Positions 52,478 through 61,795 of a stretch of 64,000 nt of DNA are shown here, piece by piece. Source of the DNA: Aliarcobacter sp. (GTDB lineage Bacteria > Campylobacterota > Campylobacteria > Campylobacterales > Arcobacteraceae); NCBI GenBank assembly GCA_028688995.1, contig JAQTXB010000005.1, forward strand, positions 158,725 to 222,724, written 5' to 3'. The position numbers and the translations under genes are program-made. The stretch's first letter is position 1. Each line of letters starts with the position of its first letter. The notes under the pieces are model-generated. The model ran no database searches, had not been told where the DNA came from, and saw only the letters and a list, made by a program, of their open reading frames with translations.

Positions 52478-53524
52478 TTATTTTCCCATTTGTTTTGCAA
52501 CTTCAGCTGCAAAATCTTCTTCTTTTTTCTCAATACCTTCACCAAGTTCAAATCTAATGTACTCAGTAATTTTAATAGATGCATCAACTTCAGCAATTGC
52601 TTGCTCTACAGTTTTTTTATCATCCATTACATATGCTTGAGATAAAAGTGCAAATCTACCATCTAATTGAGTATTATCTGTAATATATCTTTCGATTTTT
52701 CCAGGAATAATATTTGCCCAAATTTTTTCTGGTTTACCTTGTTCTTTTAATTCTGCTTCAAAATTAGCTTTTGCTTTTGCAATAGCTTCATCTGTTAATT
52801 GTGATTTAGAAACAAAATCAGGAATATTTTTTAATGGTTTCCCTAATCTTTTTAATTCATCATTATCAGCAATAATTTCCGCAACAATTGCTCTATTTTC
52901 AGATTCAACAAATGCAGGATCTAAATCAGTATAAGAGATAACTGTTGGTTTCATTGCAGATGCATGCATTGCAATATTTCTTAATAATGCAGCTGTTTTT
53001 TCTTTTGCAGCTTCATCACAAGTTGCAGCTAATAAAACTCCAACTCTACCTGTTGCATGAACATAACCATTTACAACTTGACCAGTTACAGTAGTTAATT
53101 TTCTAGCAACTAAGTTTTCACCAATAGTTGCAATTTTTTCATTTAAGTATGTTGGGAAATCTTGTCCATTAATTGAAGAAGCAGCTAATGCAGCAGCATC
53201 TTCAATTCCATTATTTTGTGCAAAAGAAGTAATTTCTTTTGTAATATTAATGAAATTTTCATTTTTTGCAACGAAATCTGTTTGAGAATTTAACTCTAAC
53301 ATTGTAGCTTTAGTATTGTCTGCATTAACTAAAACAGCAATTAAACCCTCAGCAGCAACATTTCCAGCTTTTTTAGCAGCTTTTCCAAGACCAGCTTCTC
53401 TTAAAGCTTGAACTGCTTTTTCTAAATCACCATCAGTTTCATTTAGTGCATTTTTGCAATCAAGCATACCTGCACCAGTCATTTCTCTTAGTTCTTTAAT
53501 TAATTGTGGAGTTGCACCTGCCAT
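52478..53524 (-). CDS. tsf: Elongation factor Ts
   Basis: This 348-aa protein is the nucleotide exchange factor for EF-Tu. The UBA-like N-terminus TPQLIKELREMTGAGMLDCKNALNETDGDLEKAVQALREAGLGKAAKKAGNVAAEG is textbook, and MLELNSQTDFVAKNENF marks the core. It is longer than E. coli Ts (283 aa), with an extra segment before the C-terminus, as seen in epsilonproteobacteria. It lies 2 bases after rpsB. Confidence 0.97.
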   Translation of the reverse strand: MAGATPQLIKELREMTGAGMLDCKNALNETDGDLEKAVQALREAGLGKAAKKAGNVAAEGLIAVLVNADNTKATMLELNSQTDFVAKNENFINITKEITSFAQNNGIEDAAALAASSINGQDFPTYLNEKIATIGENLVARKLTTVTGQVVNGYVHATGRVGVLLAATCDEAAKEKTAALLRNIAMHASAMKPTVISYTDLDPAFVESENRAIVAEIIADNDELKRLGKPLKNIPDFVSKSQLTDEAIAKAKANFEAELKEQGKPEKIWANIIPGKIERYITDNTQLDGRFALLSQAYVMDDKKTVEQAIAEVDASIKITEYIRFELGEGIEKKEEDFAAEVAKQMGK

Positions 53525-53526
53525 AA

Positions 53527-54318
53527 TTATGCTTCCTCAGTTTCTAAAAATTCGTCTTCACCTTCAGAAACAGCTTCAGCTATTAACGCTTCAGTCTCTT
53601 CTTGTGATACAGGCTCAACATCACCACCAATATCATCAGCTAATACAGCTTTTCCTTCATTCATTGCTGCAGCCATTTCGTTACAGAATAAGTGAATTGA
53701 TCTAATTGCATCATCATTTCCAGGAATTGGTAAATCTACAACATCTGGGTCACAGTTTGTGTCTAAAGGAGCAACAACTGTAATTCCTAATCTTCTAGCT
53801 TCTTGAATAGCAATTTTTTCTTTAACAGCATCAAGAACAAACATCATATCTGGAAGTTTGTGCATTTCTTTGATACCACCAAGGTATAATTCTAATTTTT
53901 CTTCTTTTCTAGAAAGCATTAATGCTTCTTTTTTAGTTAAAAGATCTAATTGACCTTCTTCTCTCATTTTTTTAATAATTTCTAATTTTCTAATTGATTT
54001 TTTGATTGTTCCAAAGTTAGTTAACATTCCACCTAACCATCTATGATTAACATATGGCATTCCACAAGAAATAGCAGCTTTTTTAATAGCTTCACTAGCT
54101 TGTTTTTTTGTACCAACGAAAATCATTGTTTGACCATCAGCAGCTCTATCTTTAACAACATTATATGTATATCTGAAATATCTTAATGTTTTTTGTAAAT
54201 CTATAATATAGATATTTTTTCTAACACCGAAAATGAATTTTTTCATTTTTGGATTCCATCTTCTTGTTTGGTGTCCGAAGTGTACACCACACTCTAATAG
54301 GTCTTTCATTGTAACCAT
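53527..54318 (-). CDS. rpsB: 30S ribosomal protein S2
   Basis: A 263-aa S2 protein. The N-terminus [43 protein letters not shown] and [22 protein letters not shown] are diagnostic. The C-terminal tail is acidic ([24 protein letters not shown]-like). AAGGAGAA is the ribosome site. It is first in the operon with tsf, behind a structured leader with a TATAAT at 54450-54455. Confidence 0.97.
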   Translation of the reverse strand: MVTMKDLLECGVHFGHQTRRWNPKMKKFIFGVRKNIYIIDLQKTLRYFRYTYNVVKDRAADGQTMIFVGTKKQASEAIKKAAISCGMPYVNHRWLGGMLTNFGTIKKSIRKLEIIKKMREEGQLDLLTKKEALMLSRKEEKLELYLGGIKEMHKLPDMMFVLDAVKEKIAIQEARRLGITVVAPLDTNCDPDVVDLPIPGNDDAIRSIHLFCNEMAAAMNEGKAVLADDIGGDVEPVSQEETEALIAEAVSEGEDEFLETEEA

Positions 54319-54444
54319 GAGTAATTCTCCTTGAATTATATTTTTTGTAATTTGGGTTTAGCCTCTGTATCCCTTAATGCCTAGAAATCTAGTCACAACC
54401 CATACAAGGATTGATACATGTGAGGTTCTAATTTAAAATTAGAG
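54319..54444 (-). promoter_or_regulatory. Structured rpsB leader, candidate S2 autoregulatory element
   Basis: About 125 nt lie between the predicted start and the rpsB ATG. They hold a hairpin TCTAATTT/AAATTAGA near the 5' end and a larger fold closed by GGGTT...AACCC around CTAGAAATCTAG-like pairing, ending just before the AAGGAG site. Leader RNAs that bind S2 are known upstream of rpsB in other bacteria. The assignment here rests on position and folding only. Confidence 0.45.
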
Positions 54445-54449
54445 TTGCG

Positions 54450-54455
54450 ATTATA
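54450..54455 (-). promoter_or_regulatory. -10 element for rpsB-tsf operon
   Basis: Minus-strand TATAAT (AAATATAATCGC) lies about 132 bases upstream of the rpsB start. No strong -35 is seen. Confidence 0.5.
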
Positions 54456-54586
54456 TTTAAAACAAGATTAATTCTTCTTTAATCTATACCAATAAATATA
54501 CTAATATATTTCAAATAAAATTGTTCATCTTATTTATTAATAAAAGGAATAGAAATTGTATATAAAAAAATAAAAAAGGAATCTCA

Positions 54587-55147
54587 ATGACACCAATTGA
54601 ATTTATTAAAGAAAACAACTTAGAATGGCAACCTTCATTCTCAAGAAACATTAATAGTACTCTATTTGGATATAGAGGAGCATTAATAATCCAAGAAGGT
54701 AAAAAACTTTCAGAAACAAAAGTTATGCCTCCAAAAGCACAAGCTAGACAAGTTATCATGATTAGTGAAAATGATAAAATAAAATTCTTTGCATGTGAAT
54801 TGGAAACTTTTGGATATTTTGAACAATTTTTTGATAAATATAAAAATTTCTTTGACGCTGATTCAGTGAATTTATTATATGTAATTGATTTAGATGCTAA
54901 TGGTGTTTTTGAATATCAAGGTGTTAAATTTGCTGCCTTTATGTTAGATGAAAGTTCTGTATGGAATGAAGTTTTAGATTATCTTTCATTAGAAAAAGGT
55001 GAATTAAAAAAACTATCTAATGAAGAAAAATTAGAAAAAATTTATGATGAACTAGCAACAATGAGTGTTGAAGCAGTTGACAAAACTTATGATGAGATGA
55101 AAGCATTAATGGGTAATACTAAAAAATCTTTAATGGGTGCTGTGTAA
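54587..55147 (+). CDS. Hypothetical cytoplasmic protein (186 aa)
   Basis: No family is recognised. It is a soluble mixed alpha/beta protein without a signal peptide or membrane helix. It contains SFSRNINSTLFGYRGALIIQEGKKLSETKVMPPKAQARQVIMI and FFDADSVNLLYVIDLDANGVFEYQGVKFAAFML, and ends in a helical tail (LEKIYDELATMSVEAVDKTYDEMKALMGNTKKSLMGAV). The AAGGAATCTCA ribosome site is good and codon use matches its neighbours. It is divergent from rpsB and followed by a histidine kinase gene with its own promoter. Confidence 0.75.
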   Translation: MTPIEFIKENNLEWQPSFSRNINSTLFGYRGALIIQEGKKLSETKVMPPKAQARQVIMISENDKIKFFACELETFGYFEQFFDKYKNFFDADSVNLLYVIDLDANGVFEYQGVKFAAFMLDESSVWNEVLDYLSLEKGELKKLSNEEKLEKIYDELATMSVEAVDKTYDEMKALMGNTKKSLMGAV

Positions 55148-55190
55148 ATAATCTATAAAAATACAGAAGAAGTGGTATTATTATTTATGA

Positions 55191-55196
55191 TATAAT
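55191..55196 (+). promoter_or_regulatory. Extended -10 promoter for the histidine kinase gene
   Basis: TGATATAAT lies 22 bases before the ATG, followed by an AAGGAAT ribosome site. Confidence 0.55.
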
Positions 55197-55217
55197 TCCT
55201 CCAATTAAGGAATAAAT

Positions 55218-56558
55218 ATGATAAAAAATACCTCTTCAGCTTTTAAAATTTCAATAATATATCTTTTTTTTAGTCTTCTTTGGATTTATTTTTCAGATAA
55301 TGCTATAAATTTTATAATTAAAGACCCCGAAAAACTTCAATTCTTGCAGACTATTAAAGGCCTATTTTTTGTTACTATTTCTTCAATTTTACTTTATTTA
55401 TTATCAAAACAATTTTTTGTAAATCTTCAAGAAGAAAAAGACAAGCTTTCTAATACAAATAATATCTTAGAAAATATAATAGAAAATGCACCTATTATAA
55501 TATTTTGGAAAGATAGAAATGGAGTTTATAAAGGCTCAAATAAACTATTTTTAGAATTAATGAATTTAAAAGATGAAAATGAGCTATTAGGTAAAAAAGA
55601 TTCTGATTTTAATATAGTAGAAAATGAAGATTTTATGAGTGATGACGCATATGTTATGACAAATAAAAAACCTAAATTAAACTATACAGAAACAATCAGT
55701 GCAAAAAATAATGATATTAGAATAGTAAATACTTCAAAAGTTCCTTTATTAGATGAAAAAGATAATGTAATAGGAGTGCTTGGAGTTATTCAAGATATTA
55801 CTAGCCAAATAAATAATCAAAATAAATTAAAAGAGCATGAATTACTTTTAATTCAACAATCAAAATTAGCTTCAATGGGAGAAATGATTGCAAATATTGC
55901 ACATCAATGGAGACAACCATTATCAATTATTTCAACTTCTGCAACTGGTATTAAAATACAAAAAGAGCTGGGAATGTTAGATGATGATTCAGAGATAAAA
56001 GCTCTTGATTGCATAAATGAGAATGCCCAATATTTATCAAATACAATAGAAGATTTTAGAGATTTTTTCAAAAAAAGTAAGATTAAGAGTTTAATCAATT
56101 TAGATGATTTATTAGAAAAAACTTTAAAACTTATTCTTACTAGATTAAAAAATAAAGAAATTACTATTGTAAAAAGTAGTCTTGATGTTGAATTTGAAAC
56201 CTATGAAAGAGAGATGATTCAAGTAATTATGAATATTATAAATAATTCAATTGATGCTTTTGAAAATAAAGATTATGATAAATTTATATTTTTTGAAACC
56301 AAAAAATTTGAAAACAAAATTGTAATAAAAATAAAAGATAATGCTGGTGGAATTGATGAACATATAATTAATAGAATTTTTGAACCATATTTTACAACAA
56401 AAGAGTCAAAACAAGGAACAGGAATTGGATTATATATGTGTAATGAAATTATAGTAAAACATTTAAATGGAAAAATTTTTGTTGTAAATGAAAGTTTTGA
56501 TTATTTGGGAAAAACATATAAAGGTAGTCAATTTACAATTGAAATACCTTTGATATAA
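55218..56558 (+). CDS. PAS-domain sensor histidine kinase
   Basis: A 446-aa membrane kinase. Helices are at about 10-26 and 47-63, with a short periplasmic loop between. A PAS domain covers about 82-200 (ILENIIENAPIIIFWKDRNGVYKGSN...VIGVLGVIQDIT). The dimerisation helix has the phospho-accepting H229 in IANIAHQWRQPLSIIS. The ATPase domain has N-box MNIINNSIDAFEN, G1 KDNAGGID, F-box IFEPYFTTK and G2 GTGIGLYMC. No response regulator gene is adjacent, so it is an orphan whose partner is unknown. Confidence 0.92.
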   Translation: MIKNTSSAFKISIIYLFFSLLWIYFSDNAINFIIKDPEKLQFLQTIKGLFFVTISSILLYLLSKQFFVNLQEEKDKLSNTNNILENIIENAPIIIFWKDRNGVYKGSNKLFLELMNLKDENELLGKKDSDFNIVENEDFMSDDAYVMTNKKPKLNYTETISAKNNDIRIVNTSKVPLLDEKDNVIGVLGVIQDITSQINNQNKLKEHELLLIQQSKLASMGEMIANIAHQWRQPLSIISTSATGIKIQKELGMLDDDSEIKALDCINENAQYLSNTIEDFRDFFKKSKIKSLINLDDLLEKTLKLILTRLKNKEITIVKSSLDVEFETYEREMIQVIMNIINNSIDAFENKDYDKFIFFETKKFENKIVIKIKDNAGGIDEHIINRIFEPYFTTKESKQGTGIGLYMCNEIIVKHLNGKIFVVNESFDYLGKTYKGSQFTIEIPLI

Positions 56559-56562
56559 TTCT

Positions 56563-57843
56563 TTATTTTATATGTTTTAAAATTTCTTCTTTATCTGAAA
56601 AAGGAAACTTTTTATCATATATAATTTGAGTTGCTTCATCACCTTTTCCAAGAACTAAAACTACAGAATTTTCATTTGCCATTTCCATAGCTTTTTTTAT
56701 TGCTTCTTTTCTATTGATTTCAACTTGAACACTTGGATGATTTTTTATTCCTTTTAGAATATCTTCAATAATCATATCAGGATCTTCATTTCTTGGATTA
56801 TCACTAGTTACAATTATATGTTTTGCAAACTGTGCAGCAACTTGTCCCATTAGTGGACGCTTTAATTTGTCCCTATCTCCACCTGCACCAAATACACAAA
56901 TTATCTCTTTATCATTAAAACTTTTTAAAACTTCTAACATTCCATCAGGAGTATGAGCAAAATCAACGATAGCTAAAGGATTAGTAGAAACTGTTTCCAT
57001 TCTTCCACTAACTCCTGCAAATCCTTCTAAGGCTTCGCAAATTTCATTTAATGGTTTTTGTGTTGTAATATGAACAGCAGCAACTGCTGCCATTAAATTA
57101 TAAACATTAAAAATTCCCATCATATTTGATGAAAAAGAGTGCATTTCTCCAAAGTGCGAAAACATAACATGTGTTCCATTTTTAAAAGAATATGCAGTTA
57201 CTTTATATGTTGATGGATTTTCTAATGAATAAGCAAAGCCATTTTTTGGATTGTATTTAACAATTGGATCATCTTTATTTATAAGTTTTGGTGTTTCATC
57301 ACTTAAAAAAGAGTTTTTTACATTTATATACTCTTCTATTGTTTTATGATAATCAAGATGATCTCTTGTAATATTTGTATGAATTTTTAGAGCAAACTCT
57401 AATCCCTCTATTCTTTTTTGCTCAATTGCGTGAGAACTCACTTCCATAACAAAAAAATCACAACCATTTTGCATAGCTTTTTGTATATGAGCAAAATTCC
57501 CAAGTTGAACAGGAGTTGTTAAAGAGTAATCTTCAACTCTTTCATCATTAATAAAAAATCCACGTGTTCCTTGAAGAGCTACTTTATACCCTAAATCTAA
57601 TAAAATTGAGTAAATAGCAGCTGCAGTTGTTGTTTTCCCATTTGTTCCAGTAATTCCAATAATTTTGATACTTGACATATCTAAATGATTTTTTAAATCT
57701 TTTGCCTCAACTATTTCTTTGCAACCATTATCAATTGCATTTTGTTTAAACTTTTCATTTTGTTTTGAAACAACAAAAACAGAATTTTCATCTGCTTCAT
57801 TTGAATTATCTGTATAAACTCTATTATTTATGATTAACTGCAA
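56563..57843 (-). CDS. murE: UDP-MurNAc-L-Ala-D-Glu:meso-diaminopimelate ligase
   Basis: This 426-aa cytoplasmic peptidoglycan ligase adds the third amino acid. ATP site GITGTNGKTTTAAA is present, and the specificity motif DNPRNEDP indicates meso-diaminopimelate rather than lysine. Other blocks are EVSSHAIEQKRI, TNITRDHLDYHKT and FAHTPDGML. It is shorter than E. coli MurE because the N-terminal domain is reduced. It overlaps the upstream unknown gene by 20 bases and is last in the ileS-nfu-murE run. Confidence 0.95.
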   Translation of the reverse strand: MQLIINNRVYTDNSNEADENSVFVVSKQNEKFKQNAIDNGCKEIVEAKDLKNHLDMSSIKIIGITGTNGKTTTAAAIYSILLDLGYKVALQGTRGFFINDERVEDYSLTTPVQLGNFAHIQKAMQNGCDFFVMEVSSHAIEQKRIEGLEFALKIHTNITRDHLDYHKTIEEYINVKNSFLSDETPKLINKDDPIVKYNPKNGFAYSLENPSTYKVTAYSFKNGTHVMFSHFGEMHSFSSNMMGIFNVYNLMAAVAAVHITTQKPLNEICEALEGFAGVSGRMETVSTNPLAIVDFAHTPDGMLEVLKSFNDKEIICVFGAGGDRDKLKRPLMGQVAAQFAKHIIVTSDNPRNEDPDMIIEDILKGIKNHPSVQVEINRKEAIKKAMEMANENSVVLVLGKGDEATQIIYDKKFPFSDKEEILKHIK

Positions 57844-58417
57844 GTTTTTTCTCTTCTAATTTTTTATATAATTTTTCTATCTCTTTATCGTAAGAGAAAT
57901 ATTCATTAAATCCATCTAAATATGTGTATGCTGTACTATTAAAATCATTATCTATTAATTTTGTAACAAAATCAAAAAAATCATCTTTATTTTCAATTGC
58001 AACTTTTGTTGAAAACATAATATCTTCAAAGGCAATTCTAAATGAACCTCGAGAATCAATCAATTTTTTAAAATCTTCATATCTAATAGCATCTAATGAT
58101 TCAATTGTTGATGAACTTAACTCTTTTAATACTTCCATCATTTTATCAATATCACCATCATAAGCATTAACAACATCTTCAACATATCTTATAGCTTCTT
58201 CTAAATTTTGTTCTTTTACTATTGAAAAATAGTCATAAAGAGAAATTGCTTTCTCTTCATCTTCTGTTGCTATATCACAAAATAGTGCATATATTGGATA
58301 CTCTTTATTTTTTGGAAAATTTGATGATAATTGCGAATATAAAAATAAAGCTTTATCAAACTTCTTTTGTATAAAAAAAGAGTTTGCTTCATTTAATAAT
58401 TTATTCTCATTTATCAT
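57824..58417 (-). CDS. Hypothetical helical protein, TPR-like N-terminus
   Basis: A 197-aa soluble all-helical protein. The first 60 residues (LLNEANSFFIQKKFDKALFLYSQLSSNFPKNKEYPIYALFCDIA) fit a TPR-type hairpin pair. The rest is helical and acidic, without catalytic motifs (EAIRYVEDVVNAYDGDIDKMMEVLKELSSSTIESLDAIRYEDFKKLIDSRG). It is wedged between nfu (1-base overlap) and murE (20-base overlap), so translation is coupled to both. Function is unknown. Confidence 0.75.
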   Translation of the reverse strand: MINENKLLNEANSFFIQKKFDKALFLYSQLSSNFPKNKEYPIYALFCDIATEDEEKAISLYDYFSIVKEQNLEEAIRYVEDVVNAYDGDIDKMMEVLKELSSSTIESLDAIRYEDFKKLIDSRGSFRIAFEDIMFSTKVAIENKDDFFDFVTKLIDNDFNSTAYTYLDGFNEYFSYDKEIEKLYKKLEEKKLAVNHK

Positions 58418-58695
58418 TAAAATTCCTCTAATTTATTTTCCATACCCTCTGGAACATTCACTATTTCTAGTTCTGGATGAATAGCAGCTTTTAACTCTTT
58501 TTCTACGATATATTTTAATGTACTTCCACTTGCACTACATCCAACGCAAGCACCTTTTAGTTGTACAAATACTTTAGCATTTCTAATATCTAATAATTCG
58601 ATTGCACCACCATCTCGTGCTAGCATTGGGGAAATTTTGTTTTTAATAATTGAACTTACAGGATCACGTAAGTCTTCATCAGAAAATGGCATCAT
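58417..58695 (-). CDS. NifU-like C-terminal (Nfu) iron-sulfur scaffold protein
   Basis: A 92-aa protein comprising only the Nfu domain: VSSIIKNKISPMLARDGGAIELLDIRNAKVFVQLKGACVGCSASGSTLKYIVEKELKAAIHPELEIV. The cysteine pair C-x-x-C in ACVGCSAS binds a transient 4Fe-4S cluster for delivery to target enzymes, such as the radical SAM enzyme encoded in this window. It lies 1 base after the 37-aa membrane ORF. It is in the ileS-murE operon. Confidence 0.93.
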   Translation of the reverse strand: MMPFSDEDLRDPVSSIIKNKISPMLARDGGAIELLDIRNAKVFVQLKGACVGCSASGSTLKYIVEKELKAAIHPELEIVNVPEGMENKLEEF

Positions 58696-58696
58696 T

Positions 58697-58810
58697 TTAT
58701 TTTACCCCTTTTGCTTTTTTCTTTACAAAATATATTCCAATAGCGGTAACAACTAAAATTACTGCTATTGTTTGAAATATAAATGTAAGTGTTACTTCTT
58801 CTTGAAACAT
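58697..58810 (-). CDS. Small single-helix membrane protein (37 aa)
   Basis: This ORF is missing from the supplied track. It encodes 37 residues: a short acidic N-terminus (MFQEEVT), one hydrophobic helix (LTFIFQTIAVILVVTAIGIYFV) and a basic end (KKKAKGVK). The topology is N-outside by the positive-inside rule. It has an AGGAAT ribosome site 7 nt before the ATG. It fits exactly between ileS (7 bases) and nfu (1 base) with no other use for the space. No family is recognised. Confidence 0.65.
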   Translation of the reverse strand: MFQEEVTLTFIFQTIAVILVVTAIGIYFVKKKAKGVK

Positions 58811-58817
58811 TTCATTC

Positions 58818-61550
58818 CTATTTTAAAACTTCTTCACATCTATTACAAAGTGTTTCTTCTTTAACTGCTGTGAACTTCCAACATCTTGGACATTTATGTT
58901 CAATTGCTTTATAAACCTCAAAATCTTTTCCATCTATTTGGAAACTTCCAAGTATATCAGAGTTTTGTTTATCTTTTGTTACACTACTTACTAAGAACCA
59001 GTCACTTGATTCTACTTCGTCTAAGGCTATTATATCTTCACAATTAGTGTAAATCATTAGTTCAAGTGTAGATTTTATAACTTTTTCTTTACTTAACGCA
59101 TCTTTTATTTCAGAGAATTTCTCTTTTGCTGCAAATAAAGTTGCTTCATTAATAGTTACTTCAATATTTGGTAATTCAACTTTTTTATAATCAAAAATAT
59201 CTTCACAATCACCTCTTAAAAATGCTGGGGCATATTCTAATAACTCATCCATTGTATAAGTTAGAATTGGAGCCATTGTTGAAATTAATTTTTTAGCTAT
59301 TAATGCCATTGCACTTTGAGATGCCAGTCTATGAATATCATTTTTATCATCACAATATAATCTATCTTTACAAACATCTAAATAAATTCCAGATAAATCA
59401 ACAACTAAGAAATTATTTAATTTATTTAAACCTTTTGAAAATTCATATACATTAAATGAAGCTTCAATTTCATCAAATACTTTTTTAGCTTTATTTACAA
59501 CCCATTTGTCTAAAGGTCCCATTTTATCAACTGATACTATTTCTTCTAAATCAGAAACATTTGCAAGTAAGAATCTTGCAGTATTTCTTATTTTTCTATA
59601 AAGTTCAGCATTTTGTTTTAAGATATTATCAGAGATTTTTTGATCATTTTGATAATCACTCATTGCAACCCATAATCTAAGTATTTCAGAACCATATTCT
59701 TTCATAATTTTTGCTGGTTCGACTGTATTTCCCTTTGATTTAGACATTTTTTCGCCTTTTTCATCCATAGTAAATCCATGAGTAACTAAAGCTTTATAAG
59801 GAGCAATTTCACTTGAAGCAAGTGTAGTTAAAAGTGAAGATTGGAACCAACCTCTATGTTGGTCACTTCCTTCTAAATACATATCAGCAGGAAAAGTTCC
59901 AGCATCATAATTTCTACTTCTTAAAACAGCATTTTGAGTTGAACCTGAGTCAAACCAAACATCTAAGATATCCAAAGTTTTTTCTAAATCATCAGGATTT
60001 AATCCACTTCCTGGATATAACAATTCAGAAATTTCTAAATCATACCAAGCATCACAACCTTTTTGTTCAAAAATCATAGCTGTATAATTTAATACTTTTT
60101 CATCAAAAACTATCTCATCAGTTTTTTTATTTCTAAAAAATGCAATTGGAACACCCCAATCTCTTTGTCTTGAAATACACCAGTCAGGTCTTCCTTCTAA
60201 CATTGCTTTTAATCTATTTCTTCCCCATTCTGGATAGAATTTTAAATTCTCAACAACTTCTAAAGCATTTTCTCTTAATGTTTTATTTTGTTTTCCATAA
60301 TTATCATCAATAGAAATAAACCATTGTTTTGTTGCTCTAAAAATAATTGGTGTGTGTGTTCTCCAACAATGTGGATAAGAGTGTCTAATATCAACTCTTT
60401 TTAATAAAGCACTTCCTAATTCTTCTAAAATTAACTCATTTGCTTTAAATACATTTAATCCTAAATATTTTTCAGTATCTCTAAAAAGTTTTTCTCTAAC
60501 TATTGTTTCATCATATTTTCCAAAGGCATCAACAGGCATGATTACGTCTAAACCATAAACTAAACCAATTTTATAGTCATCTTCTCCATGTCCAGGAGCT
60601 GTATGAACTGCACCTGAACCTGAATCCATCATAACGTGTTCACCTAAAACAATTTTAGAAGTTCTGCCATTTAATGGATTTATTGCAAATGTATTTTCTA
60701 AATCTTTTGGATTAATAGTTTCAACTATTTCCCCTTTGATTACTTCATTCTCAATTAAAGAATTATATAATTTTTTCGCAACTATAAATTTATCACTTGT
60801 TTTTACGTATTCTTCTTCACCATTTAATGAAATTCCTGTATTTGCAGGTAATGTCCAAGGTGTTGTTGTCCAAATAATAATACTTGCATCAATAGATTCA
60901 TGTTTAAATGCCACATAAATTGATGGAGATGTTTTATCTTCATATTCAACTTCAGCTTCTGCAAGTGCTGTTTGAGCAGCCCAAGACCAATAAACTGGTT
61001 TACTTCTTTGAATTAATAGACCTTGTTTTGCAATTGCGCATAACTCTCTATAAATATTTGCTTCAAATTTAAAATCCATTGTTAAATAAGGATTTTCCCA
61101 ATCAGCAATAACACCTAATTGTTTAAATTCGCTTTTTTGAATATCAACAAATTTAGTTGCATGATCTCGACACAATTGTCTAAGTTTTGATTTTGGAAGT
61201 ATTTTTTTCTTTTCAGAACCAATTTTTTCTTCTACTTTTTGTTCAATTGGTAAACCATGACAATCCCATCCTGGAACATATCTAATTGATTTTCCCTCAA
61301 AATAATGAAATTTATTGATAATATCTTTTAAAATTTTATTTAATGCATGTCCAATATGAATATTACCATTAGCATAAGGAGGTCCATCATGAAGTGTAAA
61401 CGACTCACAACCTATTCTATTTTGTTTCATTTTTTCGTAAACTTTTTTCTCATCCCATTGTTTATACTTAATAGGTTCATTGTTAGGAAGATTCCCTCTC
61501 ATTGGAAAATCTGTTTTTGGAAGTAGTAAACTCTCTTTATAATCCATCAT
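58818..61550 (-). CDS. ileS: Isoleucine--tRNA ligase
   Basis: A class I synthetase of about 910 aa that charges tRNA-Ile. The HIGH motif is at 65-68 (NGNIHIGHALN) and KMSKS at 601-605 (GEKMSKSKGNTVEP). The editing domain contains WTTTPWTLPANTG and GSGAVHTAPGHGEDDY. The C-terminal zinc ribbon is CPRCWKFTAVKEETLCNRC. I start at the ATG pair at 61550 (MMDYKESLLLPKTDFPM), because the track's TTG six codons earlier overlaps the AAAGGTG ribosome site. It heads the operon with nfu and murE. Confidence 0.97.
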   Translation of the reverse strand: MMDYKESLLLPKTDFPMRGNLPNNEPIKYKQWDEKKVYEKMKQNRIGCESFTLHDGPPYANGNIHIGHALNKILKDIINKFHYFEGKSIRYVPGWDCHGLPIEQKVEEKIGSEKKKILPKSKLRQLCRDHATKFVDIQKSEFKQLGVIADWENPYLTMDFKFEANIYRELCAIAKQGLLIQRSKPVYWSWAAQTALAEAEVEYEDKTSPSIYVAFKHESIDASIIIWTTTPWTLPANTGISLNGEEEYVKTSDKFIVAKKLYNSLIENEVIKGEIVETINPKDLENTFAINPLNGRTSKIVLGEHVMMDSGSGAVHTAPGHGEDDYKIGLVYGLDVIMPVDAFGKYDETIVREKLFRDTEKYLGLNVFKANELILEELGSALLKRVDIRHSYPHCWRTHTPIIFRATKQWFISIDDNYGKQNKTLRENALEVVENLKFYPEWGRNRLKAMLEGRPDWCISRQRDWGVPIAFFRNKKTDEIVFDEKVLNYTAMIFEQKGCDAWYDLEISELLYPGSGLNPDDLEKTLDILDVWFDSGSTQNAVLRSRNYDAGTFPADMYLEGSDQHRGWFQSSLLTTLASSEIAPYKALVTHGFTMDEKGEKMSKSKGNTVEPAKIMKEYGSEILRLWVAMSDYQNDQKISDNILKQNAELYRKIRNTARFLLANVSDLEEIVSVDKMGPLDKWVVNKAKKVFDEIEASFNVYEFSKGLNKLNNFLVVDLSGIYLDVCKDRLYCDDKNDIHRLASQSAMALIAKKLISTMAPILTYTMDELLEYAPAFLRGDCEDIFDYKKVELPNIEVTINEATLFAAKEKFSEIKDALSKEKVIKSTLELMIYTNCEDIIALDEVESSDWFLVSSVTKDKQNSDILGSFQIDGKDFEVYKAIEHKCPRCWKFTAVKEETLCNRCEEVLK

Positions 61551-61599
61551 CGCACCTTTGATATTCAAAATATTTATAGTTTTTATAATTAAGGTATAG

Positions 61600-61605
61600 A
61601 TTATA
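61600..61605 (-). promoter_or_regulatory. -10 element for ileS operon
   Basis: Minus-strand TATAAT (TTAGATATAATC) lies about 50 bases before the ileS start, in the 245-base divergent gap with mqo. Confidence 0.5.
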
Positions 61606-61795
61606 TCTAATTTAATTTAAAAATAAATTTATCCACATGATAAAGAAGTGATAAAATGATTTTTATATTAATGTTATGTTACTAATATCTATACTTTATC
61701 TATATTATTAAGAAATTTGTCTATTCTTTTAACTAAAATATAAATTTAATATGATACTATCTCACAATATTTCACAAAAACATAGGAACAGATAA

